Positions 19,393 to 28,888 are shown, counted from the stretch's first letter. The stretch: DNA of 64,000 nt from Ottowia beijingensis (GCF_013423955.1 NZ_JACCKX010000001.1:1736001-1800000), one strand, 5' to 3'. Notes: a model not told the origin generated them from the letters alone. Made by a program: numbers and translations.

Positions 19393-21282
19393 TCAGCCGG
19401 CCGCGCCGCTGCCGTCGGCCAGTTTCTTGTCGTGTTCGGGCCGCCACACGGTGCCGATCGACACCGTCTTCAGCTTCTTCTGGCGGCCATACCACCAGTT
19501 GACCAGCCCGCGCGAGAAGAACACCGCCGAGAACATCGAGGTCAGGATGCCGATGCAGTGCACCACGGCGAAGCCGCGCACCGGGCCGGAGCCGAAGGCC
19601 AGCAGCGCCAAGCCCGCGATCAGCGAGGTGACGTTGGAGTCCAGGATCGTCGCCCAGGCGCGGTCGTAGCCCGAGTGGATGGCCGCCTGCGGCGAGGCGC
19701 CGCCGCGCAGTTCCTCGCGGATGCGTTCGTTGATCAGCACGTTGGCGTCGATGGCCATGCCCAGCGTCAGCGCCACGGCGGCGATGCCTGGCAGCGTCAG
19801 CGTGGCCTGCAGCATCGACAGGATGGCCACCAGCAGCAACAGGTTGAAGGTCAGCGCGATCGACGAGAAGACGCCGAACAGGTGGTAGTAGACGATCATG
19901 AACACCACGATCGCCGCGAAGCCCCACATCACGCTGTGGAAGCCCTTGGAGATGTTGTCGGCGCCCAGGCTGGGGCCGATGGTGCGCTCCTCGATGATCT
20001 CCATCGGCGCCGCCAGCGAGCCGGCGCGCAGCAGCAGCGCCAGGTCGTTGGCCTCCACCGTGGTCATCGAGCCGGAGATCTGGAAGCGCGTGCCCAGCTC
20101 GGCCTGGATCACCGGCGCCGTCAACGCCTCGCCCTTGCCCTTCTCGAACAGGATGATGGCCATGCGCTTGCGCAGGTTCTCGCGGCTGACGTCGCGCATG
20201 ATGCGGCCGCCCTTGGCGTCCACCGTCAGGTCGACCTTGGGCTGCTGCGTCTGCGAGTCGAAGCCGGGCTGCGCATCGGTCAGGCTGTCGCCCGTCAGGA
20301 TGACCTGGCGCTTGACGATGACCGACGATCCGTCGCGCAGCAGGAACTTCTCCGAACCGAAGGGCACGGGGCCGTTGCTGAGTTCGGCGGCACGGCCTTC
20401 GGTGCTTTCGTCCACCAGGCGCATTTCCAGCGTGGCCGTGCGGCCCAGGATGTCCTTGGCCTTGGCCGTGTCCTGCACGCCGGGCAGCTGCACCACCACG
20501 CGGTCGGCGCCCTGCTGCTGGATCACCGGCTCGGCCACGCCCAGTTCGTTGACGCGGTTGTGCAGCGTGGTGATGTTCTGCTTGACCGCGTCGTTCTGCA
20601 CCGCCTGCAGCGCCTGCGGCTTGAAGGTGGCGACCAGGCGCGGCTCGCCGCCGGAGCTTTCGGCCAGTTGCAGGTCGGGCTGGCTGTCGGTGATGGCGCG
20701 GCGCGCGGCCTCCAGCGTGGCGGCGTCGCGGGCGCGGATCTCGATGGAGTTGCCCTCGCGGCTGACGCCGCCATGGCGCACGTCCTTCTCGCGCAGGGTC
20801 AGGCGGATGTCGCTGGCCAGCGTGTCCAGCCGCTTGGTGATGGCCGCGCGCATGTCGACCTGCAGCATGAAGTGCACGCCGCCGCGCAGGTCGAGGCCCA
20901 GGTACATGGGCTTGGCGTTCAGCGCCGCCAGCCAGGCGGGCGAGCGCGGCACCAGGTTCAGCGCCACGATGTGCGAGGGGTCGGCGGGGTCGGGGTTCAG
21001 GGCGCGCTCGATGGCGTCCTTGGCCTTGAGCTGGTTGTCGGTGGTGTCGAAACGCGCCCACACCGAGTTGCCCTCCAGCGTCAGCCGGGTGGGCGCCAGG
21101 CTGGCGGTCTTCAGCGCCGCCTCGACCCGCGACAGGGTGCCGTCATCGACGCGCACCGTCACCTTGCCGGCCGACACCTGCACCGCCGGCGCCTCGCCGA
21201 AGAAGTTGGGCAGCGTGTAGATCACCCCCACCAGCAGCGTGATGAGGATGATGATGTATTTCCAGAAGGGGTATCGGTTCAT
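19393..21282 (-). CDS. secD: Protein translocase subunit SecD
   Basis: 629-residue partner of SecF. MNRYPFWKYIIILITLLVG forms the first membrane helix. A long periplasmic region contains YLGLDLRGGVHFMLQVDM and the P1 head domain. The five C-terminal helices include ALTLGMAIDANVLINERIRE and the VTSLIAGLALLAFGSGPVRG segment. The frame is intact. Part of the yajC-secD-secF run; the 105-base gap before secF is longer than usual. Confidence 0.96.
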   Translation of the reverse strand: MNRYPFWKYIIILITLLVGVIYTLPNFFGEAPAVQVSAGKVTVRVDDGTLSRVEAALKTASLAPTRLTLEGNSVWARFDTTDNQLKAKDAIERALNPDPADPSHIVALNLVPRSPAWLAALNAKPMYLGLDLRGGVHFMLQVDMRAAITKRLDTLASDIRLTLREKDVRHGGVSREGNSIEIRARDAATLEAARRAITDSQPDLQLAESSGGEPRLVATFKPQALQAVQNDAVKQNITTLHNRVNELGVAEPVIQQQGADRVVVQLPGVQDTAKAKDILGRTATLEMRLVDESTEGRAAELSNGPVPFGSEKFLLRDGSSVIVKRQVILTGDSLTDAQPGFDSQTQQPKVDLTVDAKGGRIMRDVSRENLRKRMAIILFEKGKGEALTAPVIQAELGTRFQISGSMTTVEANDLALLLRAGSLAAPMEIIEERTIGPSLGADNISKGFHSVMWGFAAIVVFMIVYYHLFGVFSSIALTFNLLLLVAILSMLQATLTLPGIAAVALTLGMAIDANVLINERIREELRGGASPQAAIHSGYDRAWATILDSNVTSLIAGLALLAFGSGPVRGFAVVHCIGILTSMFSAVFFSRGLVNWWYGRQKKLKTVSIGTVWRPEHDKKLADGSGAAG

Positions 21283-21366
21283 GAAGAGGGGTCGGTAGCG
21301 GGCCGGCGAGAGCGGCCCTGGGCTGGCTGCCGCGCGCTGGCGGGCCGCGGCGGTGCGATTCGCCGC

Positions 21367-21699
21367 TTACTTGATGGTTCCCTTGGGCAGCACCTGCACC
21401 ACGGCGCTGCGCTGCATCTGCACCTCGACGCCGTTGGCGATCTGCAGGCCGATGTGGCTGTCGGTGAGCGTGCTCACCTTGCCCAGCAGGCCGCCGGCGG
21501 TGACCACTTCGTCGCCCTTGGCCAGGGCGTCGATCATGGCGCGGTGCTCCTTCTGCTTCTTCATCTGCGGGCGGATCATGATGAAGTACAGCACCACGAA
21601 CATCAGCACCAGGGGCAGCATGCTCATGAGCGAGGAGCCCATGTCGCCGCCGGATGCGGCGGCCGGGGCGGTCTGGGCGAAGGCGTTTGAGATGAACAC
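21367..21699 (-). CDS. yajC: Preprotein translocase subunit YajC
   Basis: Small single-pass membrane protein associated with SecDF. The GTG start at 21699 (VFISNAFAQTAPAAASGGD) matches related YajC proteins better than the far upstream ATG. The membrane helix MLPLVLMFVVLYFIMIRPQM and the cytosolic KEHRAMIDALAKGDEVVTAG block are characteristic. 110 residues. First gene of the yajC-secD-secF group. Confidence 0.93.
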   Translation of the reverse strand: MFISNAFAQTAPAAASGGDMGSSLMSMLPLVLMFVVLYFIMIRPQMKKQKEHRAMIDALAKGDEVVTAGGLLGKVSTLTDSHIGLQIANGVEVQMQRSAVVQVLPKGTIK

Positions 21700-21857
21700 A
21701 GGCAGACTCCGATGGCGGAAAAGGGGATGAAAGGACAGAGGGCACGGGCCGCGCGGCGGCGCTGCAGGCGCGCGGTGGCGGCCCGACTGGCAACCCGCCA
21801 TTTTAAGCGGCACCCGTGTGCGCCACGGCCCGTCAGGCGATGGCGAAGGGTATTCTC

Positions 21858-21951
21858 TATTTTGATAGCTGCTTGCGCTTGATGTACAAGGATTTCAGCA
21901 TCATTTAATGCTGAAATCCTTTACTGGCGGGCACAAGCAGCTACTATTTTT
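21858..21951 (+). repeat. Palindromic repeat, long copy A4
   Basis: About 94 bases. Outer arms TTTGATAGCTGCTTGCGC and GGGCACAAGCAGCTACTA are near-inverted. An inner perfect hairpin has arms AAGGATTTCAGCAT and ATGCTGAAATCCTT. It lies between yajC and the indolepyruvate oxidoreductase gene and could act as a transcription terminator. Confidence 0.85.
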
Positions 21952-21975
21952 GGGCTTGCTGCCCCGGCGCCCGCT

Positions 21976-24900
21976 TCAGGCCACCTGCCGCGCCCCTTGC
22001 GGATCGCGGTACTGCGCCATCAGCTCGGCCCAGCGCGTGCGGGCGGCCTTCAGGTTGCGCTCCTTCACGTGGCCGTAGCCCTTGATCTGCTCGGGAATGC
22101 GGGCAATCTCCACCGCCGTGGCGTGGTTCTCGCTGTTCAGGCCCTGCAGCACCTCCTCGATGCTGGCGCGGTACTGCTGGATCAGCGCGCGCTCGGTCTG
22201 GCGCTCTTCGGTCTTGCCGAAGATGTCCAGCGCGCCGCCGCGCAGGCCTTTCAGTTTGGCCAGCAATTTGAAGTTGCGCAGCATCGACGGGCCGTACTTC
22301 TTCTTCAGCAGCTCGCCCTTGTCGTTGCGGTCGGCCGTCATGGGCGGGGCCAGGTGGTAATTGACTTTGTAATCGCCCTCGAACATGTCGGCAATGCGCT
22401 GCTGGAACGCCGGGTCGCTGTGCAGGCGCGCCACTTCGTACTCGTCCTTGTACGCCATCAGCTTGAACAGGTAGCGCGCCACGGCCTCGGAAAGCAGGGT
22501 CTTGCCGCCCAGCTTGCTTTCGGCCTGCTGCACCTGCGCCACGAAGTCGCGGTACTGGTCGGCGTAGGCCGCGTCCTGGTAGCCGGTGAGGAACTCCACC
22601 CGTCGCGCGATGATGGATTCGAGTGTTTCGCGCTTCTTGAACTCGATCACCTGCGCGCCGCCGGCGCCCGTCAGCAGCTTCTGCACGCGCGCGAAGTCGT
22701 GCGCCGCCTGGCGGCCCCACTCGAAGGCGGCCTTGTTGTTCTCGACCTGCACGTTGTTCAGCTCCATGGCGCGCAGCAGCGATTCGCGGCGCAGCGGCAC
22801 CCAGCCCTTCTGCCAGGCGTAGCCCAGGATCATCGGGTTGACGTAGAGGGTGTCGCCCAGCAGCTGGCTGGCCACGGCATCGGCGTCGAAGCGCGACAGG
22901 CCGGTGGGGCCCACGGCGCGGGCGATGTCGGCGGCACAGCGCTCCGACGGGTTCTGCCACGCGCCATCCTTCACGAACGCCGCCGTCGGCGTGCCGTGCG
23001 AGTTCAGCGCCACGTGCGTGCGGCCCTCGCGCATGCGCAGCATGGTCTCCTTGTTGGCGGCCACGATCGGGTCGCACCCCAGGATCAAGTCGGCCGCCGC
23101 CATGCCCACGCGCGTGGTGCGGATGTCGTCCTGCGACTCGCCGATCAGCACGTGGCTCCAGGTGGCGCCGCCCTTCTGCGCCAGGCCGGCCGCGTCCTGC
23201 GTGACGATGCCCTTGCCCTCCATGTGCGCCGCCATGCCCAGCAACTGGCCGATGGTGATGACCCCGGTGCCGCCCACGCCCGCCACCACGATGCCCCAGG
23301 CGCCGCCCGGTGCGGGCTGCTGCTGCACCGGCTCGGGCAGCGCGCCCAGCTCGGCGGGCGACACGCTGGCCTTGGCCTTGGCTTTCTTCTTCAGCTGGCC
23401 GCCCTCGACGGTGATGAAGCTGGGGCAGAAGCCCTTCAGGCAGCTGGTGTCCTTGTTGCAGGTGCTCTGGTTGATGGTGCGCTTGCGGCCGAACTCGGTC
23501 TCCAGCGGCTCCAAGCTCAGGCAGTTGCTCTGCACGCTGCAGTCGCCGCAGCCTTCGCACACGGCCTCGTTGATGATCACGCGCACCGCCGGGTCGACCA
23601 TGGTGCCGCGCTTGCGGCGGCGGCGCTTCTCGGTGGCGCAGGTCTGGTCGTAGATGATGACCGTGGTGCCCGGGATCTCGCGGAACTCGCGCTGCACGGC
23701 ATCCAGCTTGTCGCGGTGCTGGATCTCGATGCCCAAGGGCAGTCCGTGCTGCGTGGCGTTGGCGTATTTCTCGGGCTCGTCGGTGACGATGGTGATCTTG
23801 GCGGCGCCTTCGGCGCGCATGTTCTGCGCGATCTGGATCACCGACAGCCCCTCGGGCCGCTCGCCGATCTGCTGGCCGCCGGTCATGGCCACGGCGTCGT
23901 TGTAGAGGATCTTGTAGGTGATGTTGACGCCCGCCGTCACCGCCTGGCGCACCGCCAGCGAGCCGCTGTGGTAGTAGGTGCCGTCGCCCAGGTTGGCGAA
24001 CACGTGCTGCTCCTTGCTGAACGGCTGCTGGCCCACCCACGGCACGCCCTCGCCGCCCATCTGCGTGAAGCCCACCGTGGCGCGGTCCATCCAGATGCTC
24101 ATGAAATGGCAGCCGATGCCGGCCATGGCGCGCGAGCCCTCGGGCACGCGGGTGCTGGTGTTGTGCGGGCAGCCGGAGCAGAACCAGGGCATGCGGTCGG
24201 CGCCGCTGCCGCCGATCTCCAGCGCCTGCATGCCGCGCTCGGCGGCGTCCAGCACGGCCAGCTGGCGGTCGATGCGCGCCGTCATGTCGGCGTCCAGGCC
24301 CAGCTTCTTCAGGCGCTCGGCGATGGCGCGGGCGATGAGGGCCGGCGTCAGGTCGGCGGTGGCGCGCAGCAGCGTGTTGGCCGTGGGGTTGCCGCGCGAC
24401 CATTCGCCGCCCGACAGGCTGCCGTCCGGGCCTTCGTGGTACTTGCCCAGCACGTTGGGGCGCACGTCGGCGCGCCAGTTGTACAGCTCTTCCTTGATCT
24501 GGTATTCGATCACCTGGCGCTTCTCTTCCACCACCAGGATTTCCTTCAGCCCGGTGGCGAAGTCGCGCGTGATCTGCGCCTCCAGCGGCCACACCACGTT
24601 CACCTTGTGCAGGCGGATGCCCAGCTGGCGGCAGGTGGCGTCGTCCAGGCCCAGGTCGATCAGGGCCTGGCGCGTGTCGTTGTAGGCCTTGCCGCTGGCG
24701 ATGATGCCGAAGCGGTCGTGCGGCGTGGCGATGACGTTGTAGTTCAGCCGGTTGGCGCGCACGTAGGCCAGCGCGGCGTACCACTTCCAGTTGAACAGGC
24801 GCTCTTCCTGCGGCAGCGCGGCATCGGGCCAGCGGATGTGCACGCCGCCGGGCGGCATCTCGAAATCGGTCGGCAGCGCGATCTGCACGCGCTCAGGGTC

Positions 24901-25533
24901 GATCATCGCCGTGGCGCTGGATTCGACGATCTCCTGGATCGTCTTCATGCTCGTCCACACGCCGGCATAGCGGCTCATGGCGAAGGCGTGCACGCCCAGG
25001 TCCAGGATTTCCTGCACCGTGGAAGGGAAGAACACCGGCAGGCCGCAGGCCTTGAAGATGTGGTCGCTCTGGTGCGCGGCCGTCGAACTCTTGGCCACGT
25101 GGTCGTCGCCGGCCACGGCAATCACGCCGCCCCAGGGCGTGGTGCCCGCCATGTTGGCGTGCTTGAACACGTCGGAGCAGCGGTCCACGCCCGGCCCCTT
25201 GCCGTACCAGATACCGAACACACCGTCGAACTTGTTGGTGCCCGCGGGCGCAAAGCCCAGTTGCTGCGTGCCCCAAATGGCGGTGGCCGCCAGCTCCTCG
25301 TTCACGCCGGGCTGGAACACGATGTGCTGCGACTCGAGGTGCTTGCGCGCGCCCCACAGCGCCTGGTCGTAGCCGCCCAGCGGCGAGCCACGGTAGCCGC
25401 TGATGAAGCCGGCCGTGTTCTTGCCCACCAGCGCATCGCGCTGGCGCTGCAGCATGGGCAGCTTGACCAGCGCCTGGATGCCGCTCATGAAGGCGCGGCC
25501 GTAATCCAGGCTGTACTTGTCGTCCAGGGTCAC
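21976..25533 (-). CDS. Fused indolepyruvate ferredoxin oxidoreductase (2-oxoacid oxidoreductase)
   Basis: Single-chain 1185-residue enzyme of the indolepyruvate:ferredoxin oxidoreductase type, which oxidatively decarboxylates aromatic or branched 2-oxoacids to acyl-CoA. Domains in order: pyruvate-binding N-terminal domain (AGFISGYRGSPLGGYDQALW), TPP-binding region (MAGIGCHFMSIWMD), cysteine clusters CEGCGDCSVQSNC and CNKDTSCLKGFC likely holding iron-sulfur centres, a gamma domain (GVGGTGVITIGQLLGM), and a conserved C-terminal part. GTG at 25533 opens the intact frame. An ATG at 25577 with one C restored near 25568 gives MNAPLPDHIRKALETVTLDD, probably the true start. A divergent Lrp-type regulator is next door. 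Confidence 0.93.
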   Translation of the reverse strand: MTLDDKYSLDYGRAFMSGIQALVKLPMLQRQRDALVGKNTAGFISGYRGSPLGGYDQALWGARKHLESQHIVFQPGVNEELAATAIWGTQQLGFAPAGTNKFDGVFGIWYGKGPGVDRCSDVFKHANMAGTTPWGGVIAVAGDDHVAKSSTAAHQSDHIFKACGLPVFFPSTVQEILDLGVHAFAMSRYAGVWTSMKTIQEIVESSATAMIDPERVQIALPTDFEMPPGGVHIRWPDAALPQEERLFNWKWYAALAYVRANRLNYNVIATPHDRFGIIASGKAYNDTRQALIDLGLDDATCRQLGIRLHKVNVVWPLEAQITRDFATGLKEILVVEEKRQVIEYQIKEELYNWRADVRPNVLGKYHEGPDGSLSGGEWSRGNPTANTLLRATADLTPALIARAIAERLKKLGLDADMTARIDRQLAVLDAAERGMQALEIGGSGADRMPWFCSGCPHNTSTRVPEGSRAMAGIGCHFMSIWMDRATVGFTQMGGEGVPWVGQQPFSKEQHVFANLGDGTYYHSGSLAVRQAVTAGVNITYKILYNDAVAMTGGQQIGERPEGLSVIQIAQNMRAEGAAKITIVTDEPEKYANATQHGLPLGIEIQHRDKLDAVQREFREIPGTTVIIYDQTCATEKRRRRKRGTMVDPAVRVIINEAVCEGCGDCSVQSNCLSLEPLETEFGRKRTINQSTCNKDTSCLKGFCPSFITVEGGQLKKKAKAKASVSPAELGALPEPVQQQPAPGGAWGIVVAGVGGTGVITIGQLLGMAAHMEGKGIVTQDAAGLAQKGGATWSHVLIGESQDDIRTTRVGMAAADLILGCDPIVAANKETMLRMREGRTHVALNSHGTPTAAFVKDGAWQNPSERCAADIARAVGPTGLSRFDADAVASQLLGDTLYVNPMILGYAWQKGWVPLRRESLLRAMELNNVQVENNKAAFEWGRQAAHDFARVQKLLTGAGGAQVIEFKKRETLESIIARRVEFLTGYQDAAYADQYRDFVAQVQQAESKLGGKTLLSEAVARYLFKLMAYKDEYEVARLHSDPAFQQRIADMFEGDYKVNYHLAPPMTADRNDKGELLKKKYGPSMLRNFKLLAKLKGLRGGALDIFGKTEERQTERALIQQYRASIEEVLQGLNSENHATAVEIARIPEQIKGYGHVKERNLKAARTRWAELMAQYRDPQGARQVA

Positions 25534-25722
25534 CGTTTCCAGTGCCTTGCGGATGTGATCGGGCAGGGGGCGTTCATGTGCTTGTCTCCTTGGTGGGCCG
25601 CCGCTTCGTGGGCAGCGGGGTGTGGCGCGCCGTGTGGGCAGGCCTGTCCGTCATTTGAAAGCAAAGTGTATGCCGCCTGTGACGATAAGTGTTTTCTTTG
25701 CGCTCCTTTTCAAGCACAGAAA

Positions 25723-25737
25723 AGAAAGATTCTTTCT
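25723..25737. promoter_or_regulatory. Inverted repeat upstream of the Lrp gene, possible autoregulatory site
   Basis: AGAAAG-ATT-CTTTCT lies in an AT-rich patch of the gap between the divergent oxidoreductase and Lrp-type genes, 14 bases before the regulator start. Lrp-family proteins commonly bind such sites at their own promoters; binding here is inferred. Confidence 0.35.
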
Positions 25738-25751
25738 AGAATTGGCCCACT

Positions 25752-26219
25752 ATGGAAACGTTGGATGCCTACGACCTCGCCATCCTGCAACATCTGCAAG
25801 AAGACGGCCGCCTGACCAACACCGAGCTGGCGCAGCGCGTGGGCCTGTCGGCCGCGCCGTGCTGGCGCCGCGTGCGTGCGCTGGAGCAGGCCGGCTTCAT
25901 CCGCGGCTATCGCGCCGAGATCGACCGCCACAAGATCGGCCTGGGCGTGCTGGCCTTCGTGCGACTGGATGCGGCGCAGATCGGCGCCGCATCCATGCGC
26001 GGGCTGGAGCAGGCGATCCGCGAGCGGCCCGAAATCATCAGCTGCCACTACATCAGCGGCACCGGCACCTTCGAGCTGCAGGTGGTGGCGGCCGACCTGG
26101 AGCAGTTCAGCCGCTTCGCGCGCGAGGTGCTGCTGCACCTGCCGAACGTGAAGGACATGCACACCAGCTTCTCGCTGGGCGAGGTGAAGGCCGGGGCGCG
26201 CTGCCCCTGGCGCAGCTGA
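25752..26219 (+). CDS. Lrp/AsnC family transcriptional regulator
   Basis: 155-residue feast/famine regulator. N-terminal helix-turn-helix LTNTELAQRVGLSAAPCWRR (residues about 19-38) and a C-terminal ligand-binding RAM domain with ISCHYISGTGTFELQVVAAD. It is divergently transcribed from the indolepyruvate oxidoreductase gene, the arrangement expected for a local regulator of amino-acid or oxoacid breakdown, with an amino acid as likely effector. Confidence 0.92.
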   Translation: METLDAYDLAILQHLQEDGRLTNTELAQRVGLSAAPCWRRVRALEQAGFIRGYRAEIDRHKIGLGVLAFVRLDAAQIGAASMRGLEQAIRERPEIISCHYISGTGTFELQVVAADLEQFSRFAREVLLHLPNVKDMHTSFSLGEVKAGARCPWRS

Positions 26220-26245
26220 AGCCGCCGCGGCGCGCCTGCTGACCG

Positions 26246-26267
26246 CCGTCACGGCAGTGTCACGACA
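26246..26267 (+). promoter_or_regulatory. Candidate Pho-box-like direct repeat upstream of the PhoX gene
   Basis: CCGTCACGGCA is followed at once by GTGTCACGACA: two 11-base units sharing a (C/G)(C/T)GTCAC core, the spacing of PhoB half-sites. It lies about 70 bases before the PhoX-like gene. The match is partial. Confidence 0.35.
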
Positions 26268-26337
26268 TTGCCACATTGGGACTGCACGATCCGGCCTTCC
26301 GCAAGGTTCGCCTCTCTCCACGAAAGTCCCACCTGTC

Positions 26338-28500
26338 ATGAACACGACCCCTTCCGTTTCCGAGTACGACGACAACGAGATCGTCAACCATTCGTCCAAC
26401 CCCCACATGGACACCATCCTGGCCGCGCGCCTGAGCCGCCGCGGCGCGCTCAAGGGCGGCATTGGCGCCACCACGGCCGCGCTGCTGGGTGGCGTGGGCC
26501 TGTCGGCCTGCGGCGGCAGCGACGACGACACCCCGGCACCGGCGCCCGCGCCAACGCCCAAGTCGCTGAACTTCGCCGCTGTGGCCAAGACCAACGCCGA
26601 CACCGTGAGCGTGCCGGCCGGCTACCAGGTCAGCATCCTGCACGCGCTGGGCGACCCGATGATGTTCGGCGACACCAGCTGGAGCGACGCCGGCACCGAG
26701 ACCGCCGAGTCGTATGACCGCCGCATCGGCGACGGCCACGACGGCATGTACTACTTCGGCCTGAGCGACGACGGCAAGTTCGACGCCAACCGCTCCGACC
26801 GCGGCCTGCTGTGCGTGAACCACGAATACGTGGTGGCCCCCTACGGCCTGCACCCCGCTGGCTCCACCAAGGTGGGCGACCAGCGCCCCGCCGACGAGGT
26901 GGAAAAGGAAATCCGCGCCCACGGCGTCAGCGTGGTCGAGGTCAAGCGCAAGTCCGGCAGCAACGACATGGAGATGGTGCGCGGCTCCAAGTACAACCGC
27001 CGCGTGACCAGCGCCACCGAGATGGACTTCGGCGGCCCGGCCGCCGGCAACGCCAAGCTGGTCAACAAGCTCTCGCCCGACGGCAAGCTGGCCTTCGGCA
27101 TGAACAACAACTGCGCCAACGGCTACACGCCCTGGGGCACCTACCTGACCTGCGAGGAGAACTACCTCAACGTCATCGGCCGCGCCGCCGGCGACGACGA
27201 GCAGCGCAGCGCCAGCGAGATCGTGGCGCTCAAGCGCTACGGCCTGCCGGCCGGCCGCAAGAACCCCTACGGCTGGGACACGCCCGATGGCGAGCAGTAC
27301 CAGCGCTGGAACAGCAAGGTCAGCGGCGCCAGCGCGGCCGAAGACCACCGCAACAGCTTCAACACCTTCGGCTGGGTGGTCGAGATCGACCCCTTCCGCC
27401 CCGAGAGCAAGCCCGTCAAGCGCAGCGCGCTGGGCCGCTTCAACCACGAAGGCGCCTGGCCAGCCCCGGCCAAGGCGGGCGAGCCCATCGTCATCTACTC
27501 CGGCGACGACGCGCGCAACGAGTACGTGTTCAAGTTCGTGTCCGACGCCAAGTGGGACCCGAAGGACATCAACGGCGGCACCGCCATGGGCGCCAAGTAC
27601 CTGGACAAGGGCAAGCTGTACGCCGCCAAGTTCAACGACGACGGCACCGGCCAGTGGCTGGAGCTGACGCACGGCAAGAACGGCATCGACGACAAGAACA
27701 CGCTGTACCCGTTCGCCGACCAGGGCGACGTGGTGATGCACTGCCGCCTGGCCGCCGACTTCATGGGCGCCACCAAGATGGACCGCCCCGAGTGGGGTGG
27801 CGTGAACCCGTTGAACAACGAGGTTTACATGACCATGACCAACAACTCGCAGCGCGACGGCGAGAAGATGCCGCTGAACGCCGCCAACCCGCGCAAGGGC
27901 AACACCAACGGCCACATCATCCGCTGGAAGGAAAAAGGCGGCCAGGCCGGCACCAGCTTCGAGTGGGACGTGTACCTGTTCGGCGCGCGCGAGGACGGCA
28001 AGCAGAGCGAGAACCTGTCGGGCCTGACGGCGGTGAACGACTTCTCCAGCCCCGACGGCCTGTACTTCGACCAGCGCAACGGCCAGACCGACGGCCTGCT
28101 GTGGATCCAGACCGACGACGGCGCCTACACCGACGTGACCAACTGCATGATGCTGGCGGCCCTGCCCGGCCACGTGGGCGACGGCGGCAAGATCAAGACG
28201 CGGGAAGGTCAGGAGACCATCATGGGCGCCAAGCCCACCGATGCCAACGTGCGCCGCTTCCTGGTCGGCCCGTTCGACTGCGAGATCACCGGCGTGGTGG
28301 TCACGCCCGACGGCAAGACGCTGTTCTTCAACGTGCAGCACCCGGGCGAGGACAAGGGCGACTTCACGACCAACACCTTCACCAGCCACTGGCCCGGCAA
28401 CCAGGCGCCCGCCAGCGATGCGCTGCACCACGGCCACAAGCGCCCGCGCTCGGCCACCGTGGTGGTGACGCGCACCGACGGCGGCACCATCGGCATCTGA
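26338..28500 (+). CDS. PhoX family phosphatase (DUF839), Tat-exported
   Basis: Likely periplasmic or surface-anchored PhoX-type alkaline phosphatase, a calcium/iron enzyme that releases phosphate from organic esters. ATG at 26338 (MNTTPSVSEYDDNEIVNHSS). A twin-arginine signal RLSRRGALKGGIGATTAALL (RR at about 34-35) is followed by GVGLSACGG, which could be a lipobox at Cys58. The mature part contains GLLCVNHEYVVAPYGLHPAG, TYLTCEENYLNVIG, GRFNHEGAW and SSPDGLYFDQRNG, typical of the family. 720 residues, frame intact. A hairpin terminator follows. Confidence 0.9.
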   Translation: MNTTPSVSEYDDNEIVNHSSNPHMDTILAARLSRRGALKGGIGATTAALLGGVGLSACGGSDDDTPAPAPAPTPKSLNFAAVAKTNADTVSVPAGYQVSILHALGDPMMFGDTSWSDAGTETAESYDRRIGDGHDGMYYFGLSDDGKFDANRSDRGLLCVNHEYVVAPYGLHPAGSTKVGDQRPADEVEKEIRAHGVSVVEVKRKSGSNDMEMVRGSKYNRRVTSATEMDFGGPAAGNAKLVNKLSPDGKLAFGMNNNCANGYTPWGTYLTCEENYLNVIGRAAGDDEQRSASEIVALKRYGLPAGRKNPYGWDTPDGEQYQRWNSKVSGASAAEDHRNSFNTFGWVVEIDPFRPESKPVKRSALGRFNHEGAWPAPAKAGEPIVIYSGDDARNEYVFKFVSDAKWDPKDINGGTAMGAKYLDKGKLYAAKFNDDGTGQWLELTHGKNGIDDKNTLYPFADQGDVVMHCRLAADFMGATKMDRPEWGGVNPLNNEVYMTMTNNSQRDGEKMPLNAANPRKGNTNGHIIRWKEKGGQAGTSFEWDVYLFGAREDGKQSENLSGLTAVNDFSSPDGLYFDQRNGQTDGLLWIQTDDGAYTDVTNCMMLAALPGHVGDGGKIKTREGQETIMGAKPTDANVRRFLVGPFDCEITGVVVTPDGKTLFFNVQHPGEDKGDFTTNTFTSHWPGNQAPASDALHHGHKRPRSATVVVTRTDGGTIGI

Positions 28501-28549
28501 CGATGGCGCACGGCGCTGCGTGATGTGCACAGCGCCCATGCGCACCCAA

Positions 28550-28574
28550 GGTCCGCCGCGTGCGGGCCTTTTCC
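28550..28574 (+). terminator. Intrinsic terminator after the PhoX gene
   Basis: Stem GGTCCGC / GCGGGCC (one G-T pair) with loop CGCGT, followed by TTTTCCTT, 50 bases after the stop codon. Confidence 0.7.
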
Positions 28575-28597
28575 TTGGCCGCGCCAGCGTCGTCCGG

Positions 28598-28660
28598 AGC
28601 TATAAAAACAGAAGCTGCATACGCTGATGCAGCAAGCGCTTCAGGCCTTTTCGCTTGATC
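28598..28660 (+). repeat. Palindromic repeat, copy A5
   Basis: AGCTATAAAAACAGAAGCTG, then GCATACGCTGATGC, then AGCAAGCGCTTCAGGCC and TTTTCGCTTGAT. A diverged member with the AGCTAT end and the GGCC...GCTTGA end of the family. Confidence 0.7.
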
Positions 28661-28670
28661 CACCTGCACT

Positions 28671-28740
28671 GTAGGAGCGGCGGAAGCCGCGAACGGCTGG
28701 ATGCACGATGGGACGCATTCGCGGCTTCCGCCGCTCCTAC
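28671..28740. repeat. REP-like perfect inverted repeat
   Basis: The 23-base arms at 28671-28693 (starting GTAGGAGCGGCGG) and 28718-28740 (ending CCGCCGCTCCTAC) are exact reverse complements around a 24-base centre. This is the size and composition of paired REP sequences. Confidence 0.85.
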
Positions 28741-28824
28741 CGCACGCGCTGCCTGGTGCGGTGCGTTGTCACCGGCCTGCACGCCAAAAGCAGGTCATGA
28801 GGGCATAGACTCGCCAAGCACCAT

Positions 28825-28888
28825 GGGAGTATCTGCCTCCATCGCTTGGCAGACAGGCTCTAGCGGATAGATATGCAGGAGTATCTGC
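28825..28888 (+). repeat. Palindromic repeat, ATACTCCC-type copy B2
   Basis: GGGAGTATCTGCC at 28825-28837 recurs as AGGAGTATCTGCC at 28877-28889, 52 bases apart, around CATCGCTTGGCAGACAGGC. Confidence 0.6.

Noticed and set aside
18338..21061. One 907-residue minus-strand protein covering secF and part of secD
   Set aside because: The first two thirds is secD read in the wrong frame; only the end is SecF.
21997..25815. A 1272-codon open frame on the plus strand opposite the indolepyruvate oxidoreductase gene
   Set aside because: It is the antisense shadow of a high-GC gene: rich in His, Ala, Gly and Arg, no domain recognisable, while the minus strand has clear cofactor and iron-sulfur motifs.
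26260..28545. A 761-codon open frame opposite the PhoX-like gene
   Set aside because: Antisense shadow with low-complexity composition; the plus strand has a Tat signal and family motifs.
28598..28888. Clustered repeats that might be a small CRISPR array
   Set aside because: The repeats are different palindromes without equal units or spacers, and no cas genes are nearby.
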